This document shows, piece by piece, positions 35,332-46,996 of a stretch of 64,000 nucleotides of DNA. The notes below the pieces were generated by a model, which saw only the letters and a program-made list of their open reading frames with translations, had not been told where the DNA came from and ran no database searches. The stretch covers positions 3,757,501-3,821,500 of the forward strand of contig CM067536.1 in the NCBI GenBank assembly GCA_034509925.1, in the 5' to 3' direction. The translations under genes and the position numbers were made by a program. How positions within the stretch are numbered: the first letter of the stretch is position 1; every line of letters starts with the position of its first letter. Source of the stretch: Hirudinaria manillensis (Eukaryota > Annelida > Clitellata > Hirudinida > Hirudinidae).

Positions 35332-36522
35332 TTACAGCTCCTTGTAATCTGATACGCAGATCGAGTGAAACAACTTACCTTTAAGCAAGTTGCAGTCGAC
35401 CCAGCACCAATCGTCTTCGTCATCGTTCCAGACGCAGTCAAAGTCCTCCTGGCAAACGAAACAAAGGGCCTCTTTGAAACAACTCTTTGTTACCGGTCCG
35501 CGTACTATCTCGTCTTGAAATTGATATTTCTTAAAGTACTTTTTCAATTTCTGGCGATCGATAGAAGATTTCAAATCGTCCCCCAGAGGAACGGTAGAGT
35601 CATTGAAATACTCGAAGGTCACCCAGTCCTCGAGAGACTTAAAATGCGGTCGACTATATCCGGCCAAACTCCTCTTACGTTCGTCGAAATGCTTCTGAAG
35701 GTGCATGGTGTAGCGGACACTGGCTTCACTCAGACCTACTTTTAAATCCTTCCCGGGTGTTGGCTTGAAAGAAACATTGCAATTGCTGCATTTCTTTCCT
35801 TCTAGGAATTTGTCAACATAATATTTATGCTTGGTTTGAAGTTTCTCCAAGCTGAAATCAGCCATGGATGGAGGATTTTTCGAATTCGACACCTTAACAG
35901 GAGAAACATTGTGGCATATATGGACAACCTTGGTCGCCTTGGGTTCTGATTTCAATGCGATCGGACTCTTTCGGACTGAATCGCCTTCTGCGGACGGTGC
36001 CAAAGGATAGCCGGGTGGAAACATTGGTGGAAACCCAGGTGGGAAAAACGGTGGCAGACCTACTGGAAACATTGGTGGCATGCCTTGTGGAAACATGGGG
36101 GGCATACCAGGAGGCAACACTGGTGGCATTCCGGGTGGCAACATTGGTGGCATTCCGGGTGGCAACATTGGTGGCATTCCGGGTGGCAACATTGGTGGCA
36201 TTCCGGGTGGCAACATTGGTGGCAAGCCAGGTGGCAACACTGGCGGCATACCGGGAGGCAACACTGGCGGCATACCGGGTGGCAACATAGGAGGCATACC
36301 GGGCGGTAGCATGGCCGGAAAGCCAGGTGGTAAAAACGGAAACATAGGTGCACATGGAGGCATCATTTGAGGCACACCATTGCTGACGCTATTTTCCGTG
36401 ACTTGGCGCTTATACGGTCTCTCGCATTGAGCAATGTCGTTTCTACGCTTCAAACTTGAGCGAGAGTTTGTCTTGTTTACGTTGCCACTTTGGCATTGCC
36501 TCGCTGAAGCGGTTTTATGCAT
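35332..36522 (-). CDS. Pcf11-C-terminal-like protein, array copy 6
   Basis: 396 aa, Ile30, nine octads with four consecutive M-type octads after the GLPP octad and only one V-type at the end. The upstream region is mosaic (b at ATAATGAGG, a at CGAGCTCG) with a one-base insertion giving TTGTCCAGG near 36675. Confidence 0.9.
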   Translation of the reverse strand: MHKTASARQCQSGNVNKTNSRSSLKRRNDIAQCERPYKRQVTENSVSNGVPQMMPPCAPMFPFLPPGFPAMLPPGMPPMLPPGMPPVLPPGMPPVLPPGLPPMLPPGMPPMLPPGMPPMLPPGMPPMLPPGMPPVLPPGMPPMFPQGMPPMFPVGLPPFFPPGFPPMFPPGYPLAPSAEGDSVRKSPIALKSEPKATKVVHICHNVSPVKVSNSKNPPSMADFSLEKLQTKHKYYVDKFLEGKKCSNCNVSFKPTPGKDLKVGLSEASVRYTMHLQKHFDERKRSLAGYSRPHFKSLEDWVTFEYFNDSTVPLGDDLKSSIDRQKLKKYFKKYQFQDEIVRGPVTKSCFKEALCFVCQEDFDCVWNDDEDDWCWVDCNLLKGKLFHSICVSDYKEL

Positions 36523-37268
36523 GCTGTCTTGATTATCAATTTAATTCTTTATCAAAATACTTCAAGAATTAAATATTGCAGAGCAATTGGAAATAATGAG
36601 GAAAAGCCTGGCAAATTAAATTCGATTTTCAACCAGTGTTTATTGACCGCGAGCTCGTTCTTAACGCCGATGTTGTCCAGGAGCACGTCGCATGCAATAA
36701 TGAAAAAAATCGTCGCTTTCGCCCTTATATGCTAAATTTGCGCGCGAAATTAATTACGCGCCAAAATTAATTTATTAATTGATTTAAATATTTGCCATCA
36801 TTTAATAAATTAATTATTAATTTGTATTATAAACAAATATTTTATTTAATTTTTTTTTTATTTTTTAAGTATAATATTAAAAATGTAAATTATTAAAAAA
36901 AAAATTATAAATCGATTAGTTATTCGTTACTTTTCTGTCAAAATAGCCTTTTAATTTAATTATTCATTTATTTCGTTCGAATTAAATTTACTAATTAATA
37001 ACGAAATTAAAATACGTTCGATTTAATCAATTATTTTTGGCGCGAATTGAACCGACGTCACGATGCTCGACGTTTAAAAAACGTGCTTCGTATCCCTATA
37101 AGTCGACCCACCCGTGCTACTATATTTTTTTTATCCATAAATATAATTGATGAAATGACAATTTTATTTATAGTTTAATTTTTTTTATTAATATATTAAA
37201 TCGCAATTAATTTAATCGTAAACAGGCTCTGGCGTGCATTTTCTCAAGCAAATCTTCTTAAAGCATTA

Positions 37269-38483
37269 TTACAGCTCCTTGTAATCTGATACGCAGATCG
37301 AGTGAAACAACTTACCTTTAAGCAAGTTGCAGTCGACCCAGCACCAATCGTCTTCGTCATCGTTCCAGACGCAGTCAAAGTCCTCCTGGCAAACGAAACA
37401 AAGGGCCTCTTTGAAACAACTCTTTGTTACCGGTCCGCGTACTATCTCGTCTTGAAATTGATATTTCTTAAAGTACTTTTTCAATTTCTGGCGATCGATA
37501 GAAGATTTCAAATCGTCCCCCAGAGGAACGGTAGAGTCATTGAAATACTCGAAGGTCACCCAGTCCTCGAGAGACTTAAAATGCGGTCGACTATATCCGG
37601 CCAAACTCCTCTTACGTTCGTCGAAATGCTTCTGAAGGTGCATGGTGTAGCGGACACTGGCTTCACTCAGACCTACTTTTAAATCCTTCCCGGGTGTTGG
37701 CTTGAAAGAAACATTGCAATTGCTGCATTTCTTTCCTTCTAGGAATTTGTCAACATAATATTTATGCTTGGTTTGAAGTTTCTCCAAGCTGAAATCAGCC
37801 ATGGATGGAGGATTTTTCGAATTCGACACCTTAACAGGAGAAACATTGTGGCATATATGGACAACCTTGGTCGCCTTGGGTTCTGATTTCAATGCGATCG
37901 GACTCTTTCGGACTGAATCGCCTTCTGCGGACGGTGCCAAAGGATAGCCGGGTGGAAACATTGGTGGAAACCCAGGTGGGAAAAACGGTGGCAGACCTAC
38001 TGGAAACATTGGTGGCATGCCTTGTGGAAACATGGGGGGCATACCAGGAGGCAACACTGGTGGCATTCCGGGAGGCAACACTGGTGGCATTCCGGGAGGC
38101 AACACTGGTGGCATTCCGGGTGGCAACATTGGTGGCATTCCGGGTGGCAACATTGGTGGCATTCCGGGTGGCAACATTGGTGGCAAGCCAGGTGGCAACA
38201 CTGGCGGCATACCGGGAGGCAACACTGGCGGCATACCGGGTGGCAACATAGGAGGCATACCGGGCGGTAGCATGGCCGGAAAGCCAGGTGGTAAAAACGG
38301 AAACATAGGTGCACATGGAGGCATCATTTGAGGCACACCATTGCTGACGCTATTTTCCGTGACTTGGCGCTTATACGGTCTCTCGCATTGAGCAATGTCG
38401 TTTCTACGCTTCAAACTTGAGCGAGAGTTTGTCTTGTTTACGTTGCCACTTTGGCATTGCCTCGCTGAAGCGGTTTTATGCAT
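37269..38483 (-). CDS. Pcf11-C-terminal-like protein, array copy 7
   Basis: 404 aa, Ile30, ten octads ending in three V-type octads, an order unique to this copy. Upstream haplotype b. Zinc ligands intact. Confidence 0.9.
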   Translation of the reverse strand: MHKTASARQCQSGNVNKTNSRSSLKRRNDIAQCERPYKRQVTENSVSNGVPQMMPPCAPMFPFLPPGFPAMLPPGMPPMLPPGMPPVLPPGMPPVLPPGLPPMLPPGMPPMLPPGMPPMLPPGMPPVLPPGMPPVLPPGMPPVLPPGMPPMFPQGMPPMFPVGLPPFFPPGFPPMFPPGYPLAPSAEGDSVRKSPIALKSEPKATKVVHICHNVSPVKVSNSKNPPSMADFSLEKLQTKHKYYVDKFLEGKKCSNCNVSFKPTPGKDLKVGLSEASVRYTMHLQKHFDERKRSLAGYSRPHFKSLEDWVTFEYFNDSTVPLGDDLKSSIDRQKLKKYFKKYQFQDEIVRGPVTKSCFKEALCFVCQEDFDCVWNDDEDDWCWVDCNLLKGKLFHSICVSDYKEL

Positions 38484-39227
38484 GCTGTCTTGATTATCAA
38501 TTTAATTCTTTATCAAAATACTTCAAGAATTAAATATTGCAGAGCAATTGGAAATAATGAGGAAAAGCCTGGCAAATTAAATTCGATTTTCAACCAGTGT
38601 TTATTGACCGCGTGCTCGTTCTTAACGCCGATGTTGTCAGGAGCACGTCGCATGCAATAATGAAAAAAATCGTCGCTTTCGCCCTTATATGCTAAATTTG
38701 CGCGCGAAATTAATTACGCGCCAAAATTAATTTATTAATTGATTTAAATATTTGCCATCATTTAATAAATTAATTATTAATTTGTATTATAAACAAATAT
38801 TTTATTTAATTTTTTTTTTATTTTTTAAGTATAATATTAAAAATGTAAATTATTAAAAAAAAATTATAAATCGATTAGTTATTCGTTACTTTTCTGTCAA
38901 AATAGCCTTTTAATTTAATTATTCATTTATTTCGTTCGAATTAAATTTACTAATTAATAACGAAATTAAAATACGTTCGATTTAATCAATTATTTTTGGC
39001 GCGAATTGAACCGACGTCACGATGCTCGACGTTTAAAAAACGTGCTTCGTATCCCTATAAGTCGACCCACCCGTGCTACTATATTTTTTTTATCCATAAA
39101 TATAATTGATGAAATGACAATTTTATTTATAGTTTAATTTTTTTTATTAATATATTAAATCGCAATTAATTTAATCGTAAACAGGCTCTGGCGTGCATTT
39201 TCTCAAGCAAATCTTCTTAAAGCATTA

Positions 39228-40418
39228 TTACAGCTCCTTGTAATCTGATACGCAGATCGAGTGAAACAACTTACCTTTAAGCAAGTTGCAGTCGACCCAG
39301 CACCAATCGTCTTCGTCATCGTTCCAGACGCAGTCAAAGTCCTCCTGGCAAACGAAACAAAGGGCCTCTTTGAAACAACTCTTTGTTACCGGTCCGCGTA
39401 CTATCTCGTCTTGAAATTGATATTTCTTAAAGTACTTTTTCAATTTCTGGCGATCGATAGAAGATTTCAAATCGTCCCCCAGAGGAACGGTAGAGTCATT
39501 GAAATACTCGAAGGTCACCCAGTCCTCGAGAGACTTAAAATGCGGTCGACTATATCCGGCCAAACTCCTCTTACGTTCGTCGAAATGCTTCTGAAGGTGC
39601 ATGGTGTAGCGGACACTGGCTTCACTCAGACCTACTTTTAAATCCTTCCCGGGTGTTGGCTTGAAAGAAACATTGCAATTGCTGCATTTCTTTCCTTCTA
39701 GGAATTTGTCAACATAATATTTATGCTTGGTTTGAAGTTTCTCCAAGCTGAAATCAGCCATGGATGGAGGATTTTTCGAATTCGACACCTTAACAGGAGA
39801 AACATTGTGGCATATATGGACAACCTTGGTCGCCTTGGGTTCTGATTTCAATGCGATCGGACTCTTTCGGACTGAATCGCCTTCTGCGGACGGTGCCAAA
39901 GGATAGCCGGGTGGAAACATTGGTGGAAACCCAGGTGGGAAAAACGGTGGCAGACCTACTGGAAACATTGGTGGCATGCCTTGTGGAAACATGGGGGGCA
40001 TACCAGGAGGCAACACTGGTGGCATTCCGGGAGGCAACACTGGTGGCATTCCGGGTGGCAACATTGGTGGCATTCCGGGTGGCAACATTGGTGGCATTCC
40101 GGGTGGCAACATTGGTGGCAAGCCAGGTGGCAACACTGGCGGCATACCGGGAGGCAACACTGGCGGCATACCGGGTGGCAACATAGGAGGCATACCGGGC
40201 GGTAGCATGGCCGGAAAGCCAGGTGGTAAAAACGGAAACATAGGTGCACATGGAGGCATCATTTGAGGCACACCATTGCTGACGCTATTTTCCGTGACTT
40301 GGCGCTTATACGGTCTCTCGCATTGAGCAATGTCGTTTCTACGCTTCAAACTTGAGCGAGAGTTTGTCTTGTTTACGTTGCCACTTTGGCATTGCCTCGC
40401 TGAAGCGGTTTTATGCAT
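39228..40418 (-). CDS. Pcf11-C-terminal-like protein, array copy 8
   Basis: 396 aa. The protein appears identical to copy 1 (Ile30, same octad order), but the upstream region is haplotype b, so coding and upstream types are not strictly linked. Confidence 0.9.
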   Translation of the reverse strand: MHKTASARQCQSGNVNKTNSRSSLKRRNDIAQCERPYKRQVTENSVSNGVPQMMPPCAPMFPFLPPGFPAMLPPGMPPMLPPGMPPVLPPGMPPVLPPGLPPMLPPGMPPMLPPGMPPMLPPGMPPVLPPGMPPVLPPGMPPMFPQGMPPMFPVGLPPFFPPGFPPMFPPGYPLAPSAEGDSVRKSPIALKSEPKATKVVHICHNVSPVKVSNSKNPPSMADFSLEKLQTKHKYYVDKFLEGKKCSNCNVSFKPTPGKDLKVGLSEASVRYTMHLQKHFDERKRSLAGYSRPHFKSLEDWVTFEYFNDSTVPLGDDLKSSIDRQKLKKYFKKYQFQDEIVRGPVTKSCFKEALCFVCQEDFDCVWNDDEDDWCWVDCNLLKGKLFHSICVSDYKEL

Positions 40419-41163
40419 GCTGTCTTGATTATCAATTTAATTCTTTATCAAAATACTTCAAGAATTAAATATTGCAGAGCAATTGGAAATAATGAGGAAA
40501 AGCCTGGCAAATTAAATTCGATTTTCAACCAGTGTTTATTGACCGCGTGCTCGTTCTTAACGCCGATGTTGTCAGGAGCACGTCGCATGCAATAATGAAA
40601 AAAATCGTCGCTTTCGCCCTTATATGCTAAATTTGCGCGCGAAATTAATTACGCGCCAAAATTAATTTATTAATTGATTTAAATATTTGCCATCATTTAA
40701 TAAATTAATTATTAATTTGTATTATAAACAAATATTTTATTTAATTTTTTTTTTATTTTTTAAGTATAATATTAAAAATGTAAATTATTAAAAAAAAAAT
40801 TATAAATCGATTAGTTATTCGTTACTTTTCTGTCAAAATAGCCTTTTAATTTAATTATTCATTTATTTCGTTCGAATTAAATTTACTAATTAATAACGAA
40901 ATTAAAATACGTTCGATTTAATCAATTATTTTTGGCGCGAATTGAACCGACGTCACGATGCTCGACGTTTAAAAAACGTGCTTCGTATCCCTATAAGTCG
41001 ACCCACCCGTGCTACTATATTTTTTTTATCCATAAATATAATTGATGAAATGACAATTTTATTTATAGTTTAATTTTTTTTATTAATATATTAAATCGCA
41101 ATTAATTTAATCGTAAACAGGCTCTGGCGTGCATTTTCTCAAGCAAATCTTCTTAAAGCATTA

Positions 41164-42355
41164 TTACAGCTCCTTGTAATCTGATACGCAGATCGAGTGA
41201 AACAACTTACCTTTAAGCAAGTTGCAGTCGACCCAGCACCAATCGTCTTCGTCATCGTTCCAGACGCAGTCAAAGTCCTCCTGGCAAACGAAACAAAGGG
41301 CCTCTTTGAAACAACTCTTTGTTACCGGTCCGCGTACTATCTCGTCTTGAAATTGATATTTCTTAAAGTACTTTTTCAATTTCTGGCGATCGATAGAAGA
41401 TTTCAAATCGTCCCCCAGAGGAACGGTAGAGTCATTGAAATACTCGAAGGTCACCCAGTCCTCGAGAGACTTAAAATGCGGTCGACTATATCCGGCCAAA
41501 CTCCTCTTACGTTCGTCGAAATGCTTCTGAAGGTGCATGGTGTAGCGGACACTGGCTTCACTCAGACCTACTTTTAAATCCTTCCCGGGTGTTGGCTTGA
41601 AAGAAACATTGCAATTGCTGCATTTCTTTCCTTCTAGGAATTTGTCAACATAATATTTATGCTTGGTTTGAAGTTTCTCCAAGCTGAAATCAGCCATGGA
41701 TGGAGGATTTTTCGAATTCGACACCTTAACAGGAGAAACATTGTGGCATATATGGACAACCTTGGTCGCCTTGGGTTCTGATTTCAATGCGATCGGACTC
41801 TTTCGGACTGAATCGCCTTCTGCGGACGGTGCCAAAGGATAGCCGGGTGGAAACATTGGTGGAAACCCAGGTGGGAAAAACGGTGGCAGACCTACTGGAA
41901 ACATTGGTGGCATGCCTTGTGGAAACATGGGGGGCATACCAGGAGGCAACACTGGTGGCATTCCGGGAGGCAACACTGGTGGCATTCCGGGTGGCAACAT
42001 TGGTGGCATTCCGGGTGGCAACATTGGTGGCATTCCGGGTGGCAACATTGGTGGCAAGCCAGGTGGCAACACTGGCGGCATACCGGGAGGCAACACTGGC
42101 GGCATACCGGGTGGCAACATAGGAGGCATACCGGGCGGTAGCATGGCCGGAAAGCCAGGTGGTAAAAACGGAAACATAGGTGCACATGGAGGCATCATTT
42201 GAGGCACACCATTGCTGACGCTATTTTCCGTGACTTGGCGCTTATACGGTCTCTCGCATTGAGCAATTGTCGTTTCTACGCTTCAAACTTGAGCGAGAGT
42301 TTGTCTTGTTTACGTTGCCACTTTGGCATTGCCTCGCTGAAGCGGTTTTATGCAT
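41164..42355 (-). pseudogene. Pcf11-C-terminal-like gene, array copy 9, frameshifted
   Basis: One extra T (within GCAATTGTCG at 42263-42272; other copies have GCAATGTCG or GCATTGTCG) shifts the frame after about residue 29. Translation from the usual ATG (42355) then ends at a TAA (42242-42244 on the complement) after roughly 37 codons. The rest of the frame, including the octads and both zinc fingers, is intact, so internal initiation at a Met near residue 53 could still give an N-truncated protein. Upstream haplotype b. A sequencing or assembly error in one copy is possible. Confidence 0.8.
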
Positions 42356-43100
42356 GCTGTCTTGATTATCAATTTAATTCTTTATCAAAATACTTCAAGA
42401 ATTAAATATTGCAGAGCAATTGGAAATAATGAGGAAAAGCCTGGCAAATTAAATTCGATTTTCAACCAGTGTTTATTGACCGCGTGCTCGTTCTTAACGC
42501 CGATGTTGTCAGGAGCACGTCGCATGCAATAATGAAAAAAATCGTCGCTTTCGCCCTTATATGCTAAATTTGCGCGCGAAATTAATTACGCGCCAAAATT
42601 AATTTATTAATTGATTTAAATATTTGCCATCATTTAATAAATTAATTATTAATTTGTATTATAAACAAATATTTTATTTAATTTTTTTTTTATTTTTTAA
42701 GTATAATATTAAAAATGTAAATTATTAAAAAAAAAATTATAAATCGATTAGTTATTCGTTACTTTTCTGTCAAAATAGCCTTTTAATTTAATTATTCATT
42801 TATTTCGTTCGAATTAAATTTACTAATTAATAACGAAATTAAAATACGTTCGATTTAATCAATTATTTTTGGCGCGAATTGAACCGACGTCACGATGCTC
42901 GACGTTTAAAAAACGTGCTTCGTATCCCTATAAGTCGACCCACCCGTGCTACTATATTTTTTTTATCCATAAATATAATTGATGAAATGACAATTTTATT
43001 TATAGTTTAATTTTTTTTATTAATATATTAAATCGCAATTAATTTAATCGTAAACAGGCTCTGGCGTGCATTTTCTCAAGCAAATCTTCTTAAAGCATTA

Positions 43101-44291
43101 TTACAGCTCCTTGTAATCTGATACGCAGATCGAGTGAAACAACTTACCTTTAAGCAAGTTGCAGTCGACCCAGCACCAATCGTCTTCGTCATCGTTCCAG
43201 ACGCAGTCAAAGTCCTCCTGGCAAACGAAACAAAGGGCCTCTTTGAAACAACTCTTTGTTACCGGTCCGCGTACTATCTCGTCTTGAAATTGATATTTCT
43301 TAAAGTACTTTTTCAATTTCTGGCGATCGATAGAAGATTTCAAATCGTCCCCCAGAGGAACGGTAGAGTCATTGAAATACTCGAAGGTCACCCAGTCCTC
43401 GAGAGACTTAAAATGCGGTCGACTATATCCGGCCAAACTCCTCTTACGTTCGTCGAAATGCTTCTGAAGGTGCATGGTGTAGCGGACACTGGCTTCACTC
43501 AGACCTACTTTTAAATCCTTCCCGGGTGTTGGCTTGAAAGAAACATTGCAATTGCTGCATTTCTTTCCTTCTAGGAATTTGTCAACATAATATTTATGCT
43601 TGGTTTGAAGTTTCTCCAAGCTGAAATCAGCCATGGATGGAGGATTTTTCGAATTCGACACCTTAACAGGAGAAACATTGTGGCATATATGGACAACCTT
43701 GGTCGCCTTGGGTTCTGATTTCAATGCGATCGGACTCTTTCGGACTGAATCGCCTTCTGCGGACGGTGCCAAAGGATAGCCGGGTGGAAACATTGGTGGA
43801 AACCCAGGTGGGAAAAACGGTGGCAGACCTACTGGAAACATTGGTGGCATGCCTTGTGGAAACATGGGGGGCATACCAGGAGGCAACACTGGTGGCATTC
43901 CGGGAGGCAACACTGGTGGCATTCCGGGTGGCAACATTGGTGGCATTCCGGGTGGCAACATTGGTGGCATTCCGGGTGGCAACATTGGTGGCAAGCCAGG
44001 TGGCAACACTGGCGGCATACCGGGAGGCAACACTGGCGGCATACCGGGTGGCAACATAGGAGGCATACCGGGCGGTAGCATGGCCGGAAAGCCAGGTGGT
44101 AAAAACGGAAACATAGGTGCACATGGAGGCATCATTTGAGGCACACCATTGCTGACGCTATTTTCCGTGACTTGGCGCTTATACGGTCTCTCGCATTGAG
44201 CAATGTCGTTTCTACGCTTCAAACTTGAGCGAGAGTTTGTCTTGTTTACGTTGCCACTTTGGCATTGCCTCGCTGAAGCGGTTTTATGCAT
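43101..44291 (-). CDS. Pcf11-C-terminal-like protein, array copy 10
   Basis: 396 aa, apparently the same protein as copies 1 and 8, with upstream haplotype b. It directly follows the frameshifted copy 9 and does not share its insertion. Confidence 0.9.
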   Translation of the reverse strand: MHKTASARQCQSGNVNKTNSRSSLKRRNDIAQCERPYKRQVTENSVSNGVPQMMPPCAPMFPFLPPGFPAMLPPGMPPMLPPGMPPVLPPGMPPVLPPGLPPMLPPGMPPMLPPGMPPMLPPGMPPVLPPGMPPVLPPGMPPMFPQGMPPMFPVGLPPFFPPGFPPMFPPGYPLAPSAEGDSVRKSPIALKSEPKATKVVHICHNVSPVKVSNSKNPPSMADFSLEKLQTKHKYYVDKFLEGKKCSNCNVSFKPTPGKDLKVGLSEASVRYTMHLQKHFDERKRSLAGYSRPHFKSLEDWVTFEYFNDSTVPLGDDLKSSIDRQKLKKYFKKYQFQDEIVRGPVTKSCFKEALCFVCQEDFDCVWNDDEDDWCWVDCNLLKGKLFHSICVSDYKEL

Positions 44292-45036
44292 GCTGTCTTG
44301 ATTATCAATTTAATTCTTTATCAAAATACTTCAAGAATTAAATATTGCAGAGCAATTGGAAATAATGAGGAAAAGCCTGGCAAATTAAATTCGATTTTCA
44401 ACCAGTGTTTATTGACCGCGTGCTCGTTCTTAACGCCGATGTTGTCAGGAGCACGTCGCATGCAATAATGAAAAAAATCGTCGCTTTCGCCCTTATATGC
44501 TAAATTTGCGCGCGAAATTAATTACGCGCCAAAATTAATTTATTAATTGATTTAAATATTTGCCATCATTTAATAAATTAATTATTAATTTGTATTATAA
44601 ACAAATATTTTATTTAATTTTTTTTTTATTTTTTAAGTATAATATTAAAAATGTAAATTATTAAAAAAAAAATTATAAATCGATTAGTTATTCGTTACTT
44701 TTCTGTCAAAATAGCCTTTTAATTTAATTATTCATTTATTTCGTTCGAATTAAATTTACTAATTAATAACGAAATTAAAATACGTTCGATTTAATCAATT
44801 ATTTTTGGCGCGAATTGAACCGACGTCACGATGCTCGACGTTTAAAAAACGTGCTTCGTATCCCTATAAGTCGACCCACCCGTGCTACTATATTTTTTTT
44901 ATCCATAAATATAATTGATGAAATGACAATTTTATTTATAGTTTAATTTTTTTTATTAATATATTAAATCGCAATTAATTTAATCGTAAACAGGCTCTGG
45001 CGTGCATTTTCTCAAGCAAATCTTCTTAAAGCATTA

Positions 45037-46251
45037 TTACAGCTCCTTGTAATCTGATACGCAGATCGAGTGAAACAACTTACCTTTAAGCAAGTTGCAG
45101 TCGACCCAGCACCAATCGTCTTCGTCATCGTTCCAGACGCAGTCAAAGTCCTCCTGGCAAACGAAACAAAGGGCCTCTTTGAAACAACTCTTTGTTACCG
45201 GTCCGCGTACTATCTCGTCTTGAAATTGATATTTCTTAAAGTACTTTTTCAATTTCTGGCGATCGATAGAAGATTTCAAATCGTCCCCCAGAGGAACGGT
45301 AGAGTCATTGAAATACTCGAAGGTCACCCAGTCCTCGAGAGACTTAAAATGCGGTCGACTATATCCGGCCAAACTCCTCTTACGTTCGTCGAAATGCTTC
45401 TGAAGGTGCATGGTGTAGCGGACACTGGCTTCACTCAGACCTACTTTTAAATCCTTCCCGGGTGTTGGCTTGAAAGAAACATTGCAATTGCTGCATTTCT
45501 TTCCTTCTAGGAATTTGTCAACATAATATTTATGCTTGGTTTGAAGTTTCTCCAAGCTGAAATCAGCCATGGATGGAGGATTTTTCGAATTCGACACCTT
45601 AACAGGAGAAACATTGTGGCATATATGGACAACCTTGGTCGCCTTGGGTTCTGATTTCAATGCGATCGGACTCTTTCGGACTGAATCGCCTTCTGCGGAC
45701 GGTGCCAAAGGATAGCCGGGTGGAAACATTGGTGGAAACCCAGGTGGGAAAAACGGTGGCAGACCTACTGGAAACATTGGTGGCATGCCTTGTGGAAACA
45801 TGGGGGGCATACCAGGAGGCAACACTGGTGGCATTCCGGGAGGCAACACTGGTGGCATTCCGGGTGGCAACATTGGTGGCATTCCGGGTGGCAACATTGG
45901 TGGCATTCCGGGTGGCAACATTGGTGGCATTCCGGGTGGCAACATTGGTGGCAAGCCAGGTGGCAACACTGGCGGCATACCGGGAGGCAACACTGGCGGC
46001 ATACCGGGTGGCAACATAGGAGGCATACCGGGCGGTAGCATGGCCGGAAAGCCAGGTGGTAAAAACGGAAACATAGGTGCACATGGAGGCATCATTTGAG
46101 GCACACCATTGCTGACGCTATTTTCCGTGACTTGGCGCTTATACGGTCTCTCGCATTGAGCAATGTCGTTTCTACGCTTCAAACTTGAGCGAGAGTTTGT
46201 CTTGTTTACGTTGCCACTTTGGCATTGCCTCGCTGAAGCGGTTTTATGCAT
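45037..46251 (-). CDS. Pcf11-C-terminal-like protein, array copy 11
   Basis: 404 aa, Ile30, ten octads (one M-type octad more than copy 1). Upstream haplotype a. It marks the switch from a run of b-type units (7-10) to a-type units (11-13). Confidence 0.9.
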   Translation of the reverse strand: MHKTASARQCQSGNVNKTNSRSSLKRRNDIAQCERPYKRQVTENSVSNGVPQMMPPCAPMFPFLPPGFPAMLPPGMPPMLPPGMPPVLPPGMPPVLPPGLPPMLPPGMPPMLPPGMPPMLPPGMPPMLPPGMPPVLPPGMPPVLPPGMPPMFPQGMPPMFPVGLPPFFPPGFPPMFPPGYPLAPSAEGDSVRKSPIALKSEPKATKVVHICHNVSPVKVSNSKNPPSMADFSLEKLQTKHKYYVDKFLEGKKCSNCNVSFKPTPGKDLKVGLSEASVRYTMHLQKHFDERKRSLAGYSRPHFKSLEDWVTFEYFNDSTVPLGDDLKSSIDRQKLKKYFKKYQFQDEIVRGPVTKSCFKEALCFVCQEDFDCVWNDDEDDWCWVDCNLLKGKLFHSICVSDYKEL

Positions 46252-46996
46252 GCTGTCTTGATTATCAATTTAATTCTTTATCAAAATACTTCAAGAATTA
46301 AATATTGCAGAGCAATTGGAAATAATGGGGAAAAGCCTGGCAAATTAAATTCGATTTTCAACCAGTGTTTATTGACCGCGAGCTCGTTCTTAACGCCGAT
46401 GTTGCCAGGAGCACGTCGCATGCAATAATGAAAAAAATCGTCGCTTTCGCCCTTATATGCTAAATTTGCGCGCGAAATTAATTACGCGCCAAAATTAATT
46501 TATTAATTGATTTAAATATTTGCCATCATTTAATAAATTAATTATTAATTTGTATTATAAACAAATATTTTATTTAATTTTTTTTTTATTTTTTAAGTAT
46601 AATATTAAAAATGTAAATTATTAAAAAAAAAATTATAAATCGATTAGTTATTCGTTACTTTTCTGTCAAAATAGCCTTTTAATTTAATTATTCATTTATT
46701 TCGTTCGAATTAAATTTACTAATTAATAACGAAATTAAAATACGTTCGATTTAATCAATTATTTTTGGCGCGAATTGAACCGACGTCACGATGCTCGACG
46801 TTTAAAAAACGTGCTTCGTATCCCTATAAGTCGACCCACCCGTGCTACTATATTTTTTTTATCCATAAATATAATTGATGAAATGACAATTTTATTTATA
46901 GTTTAATTTTTTTTATTAATATATTAAATCGCAATTAATTTAATCGTAAACAGGCTCTGGCGTGCATTTTCTCAAGCAAATCTTCTTAAAGCATTA

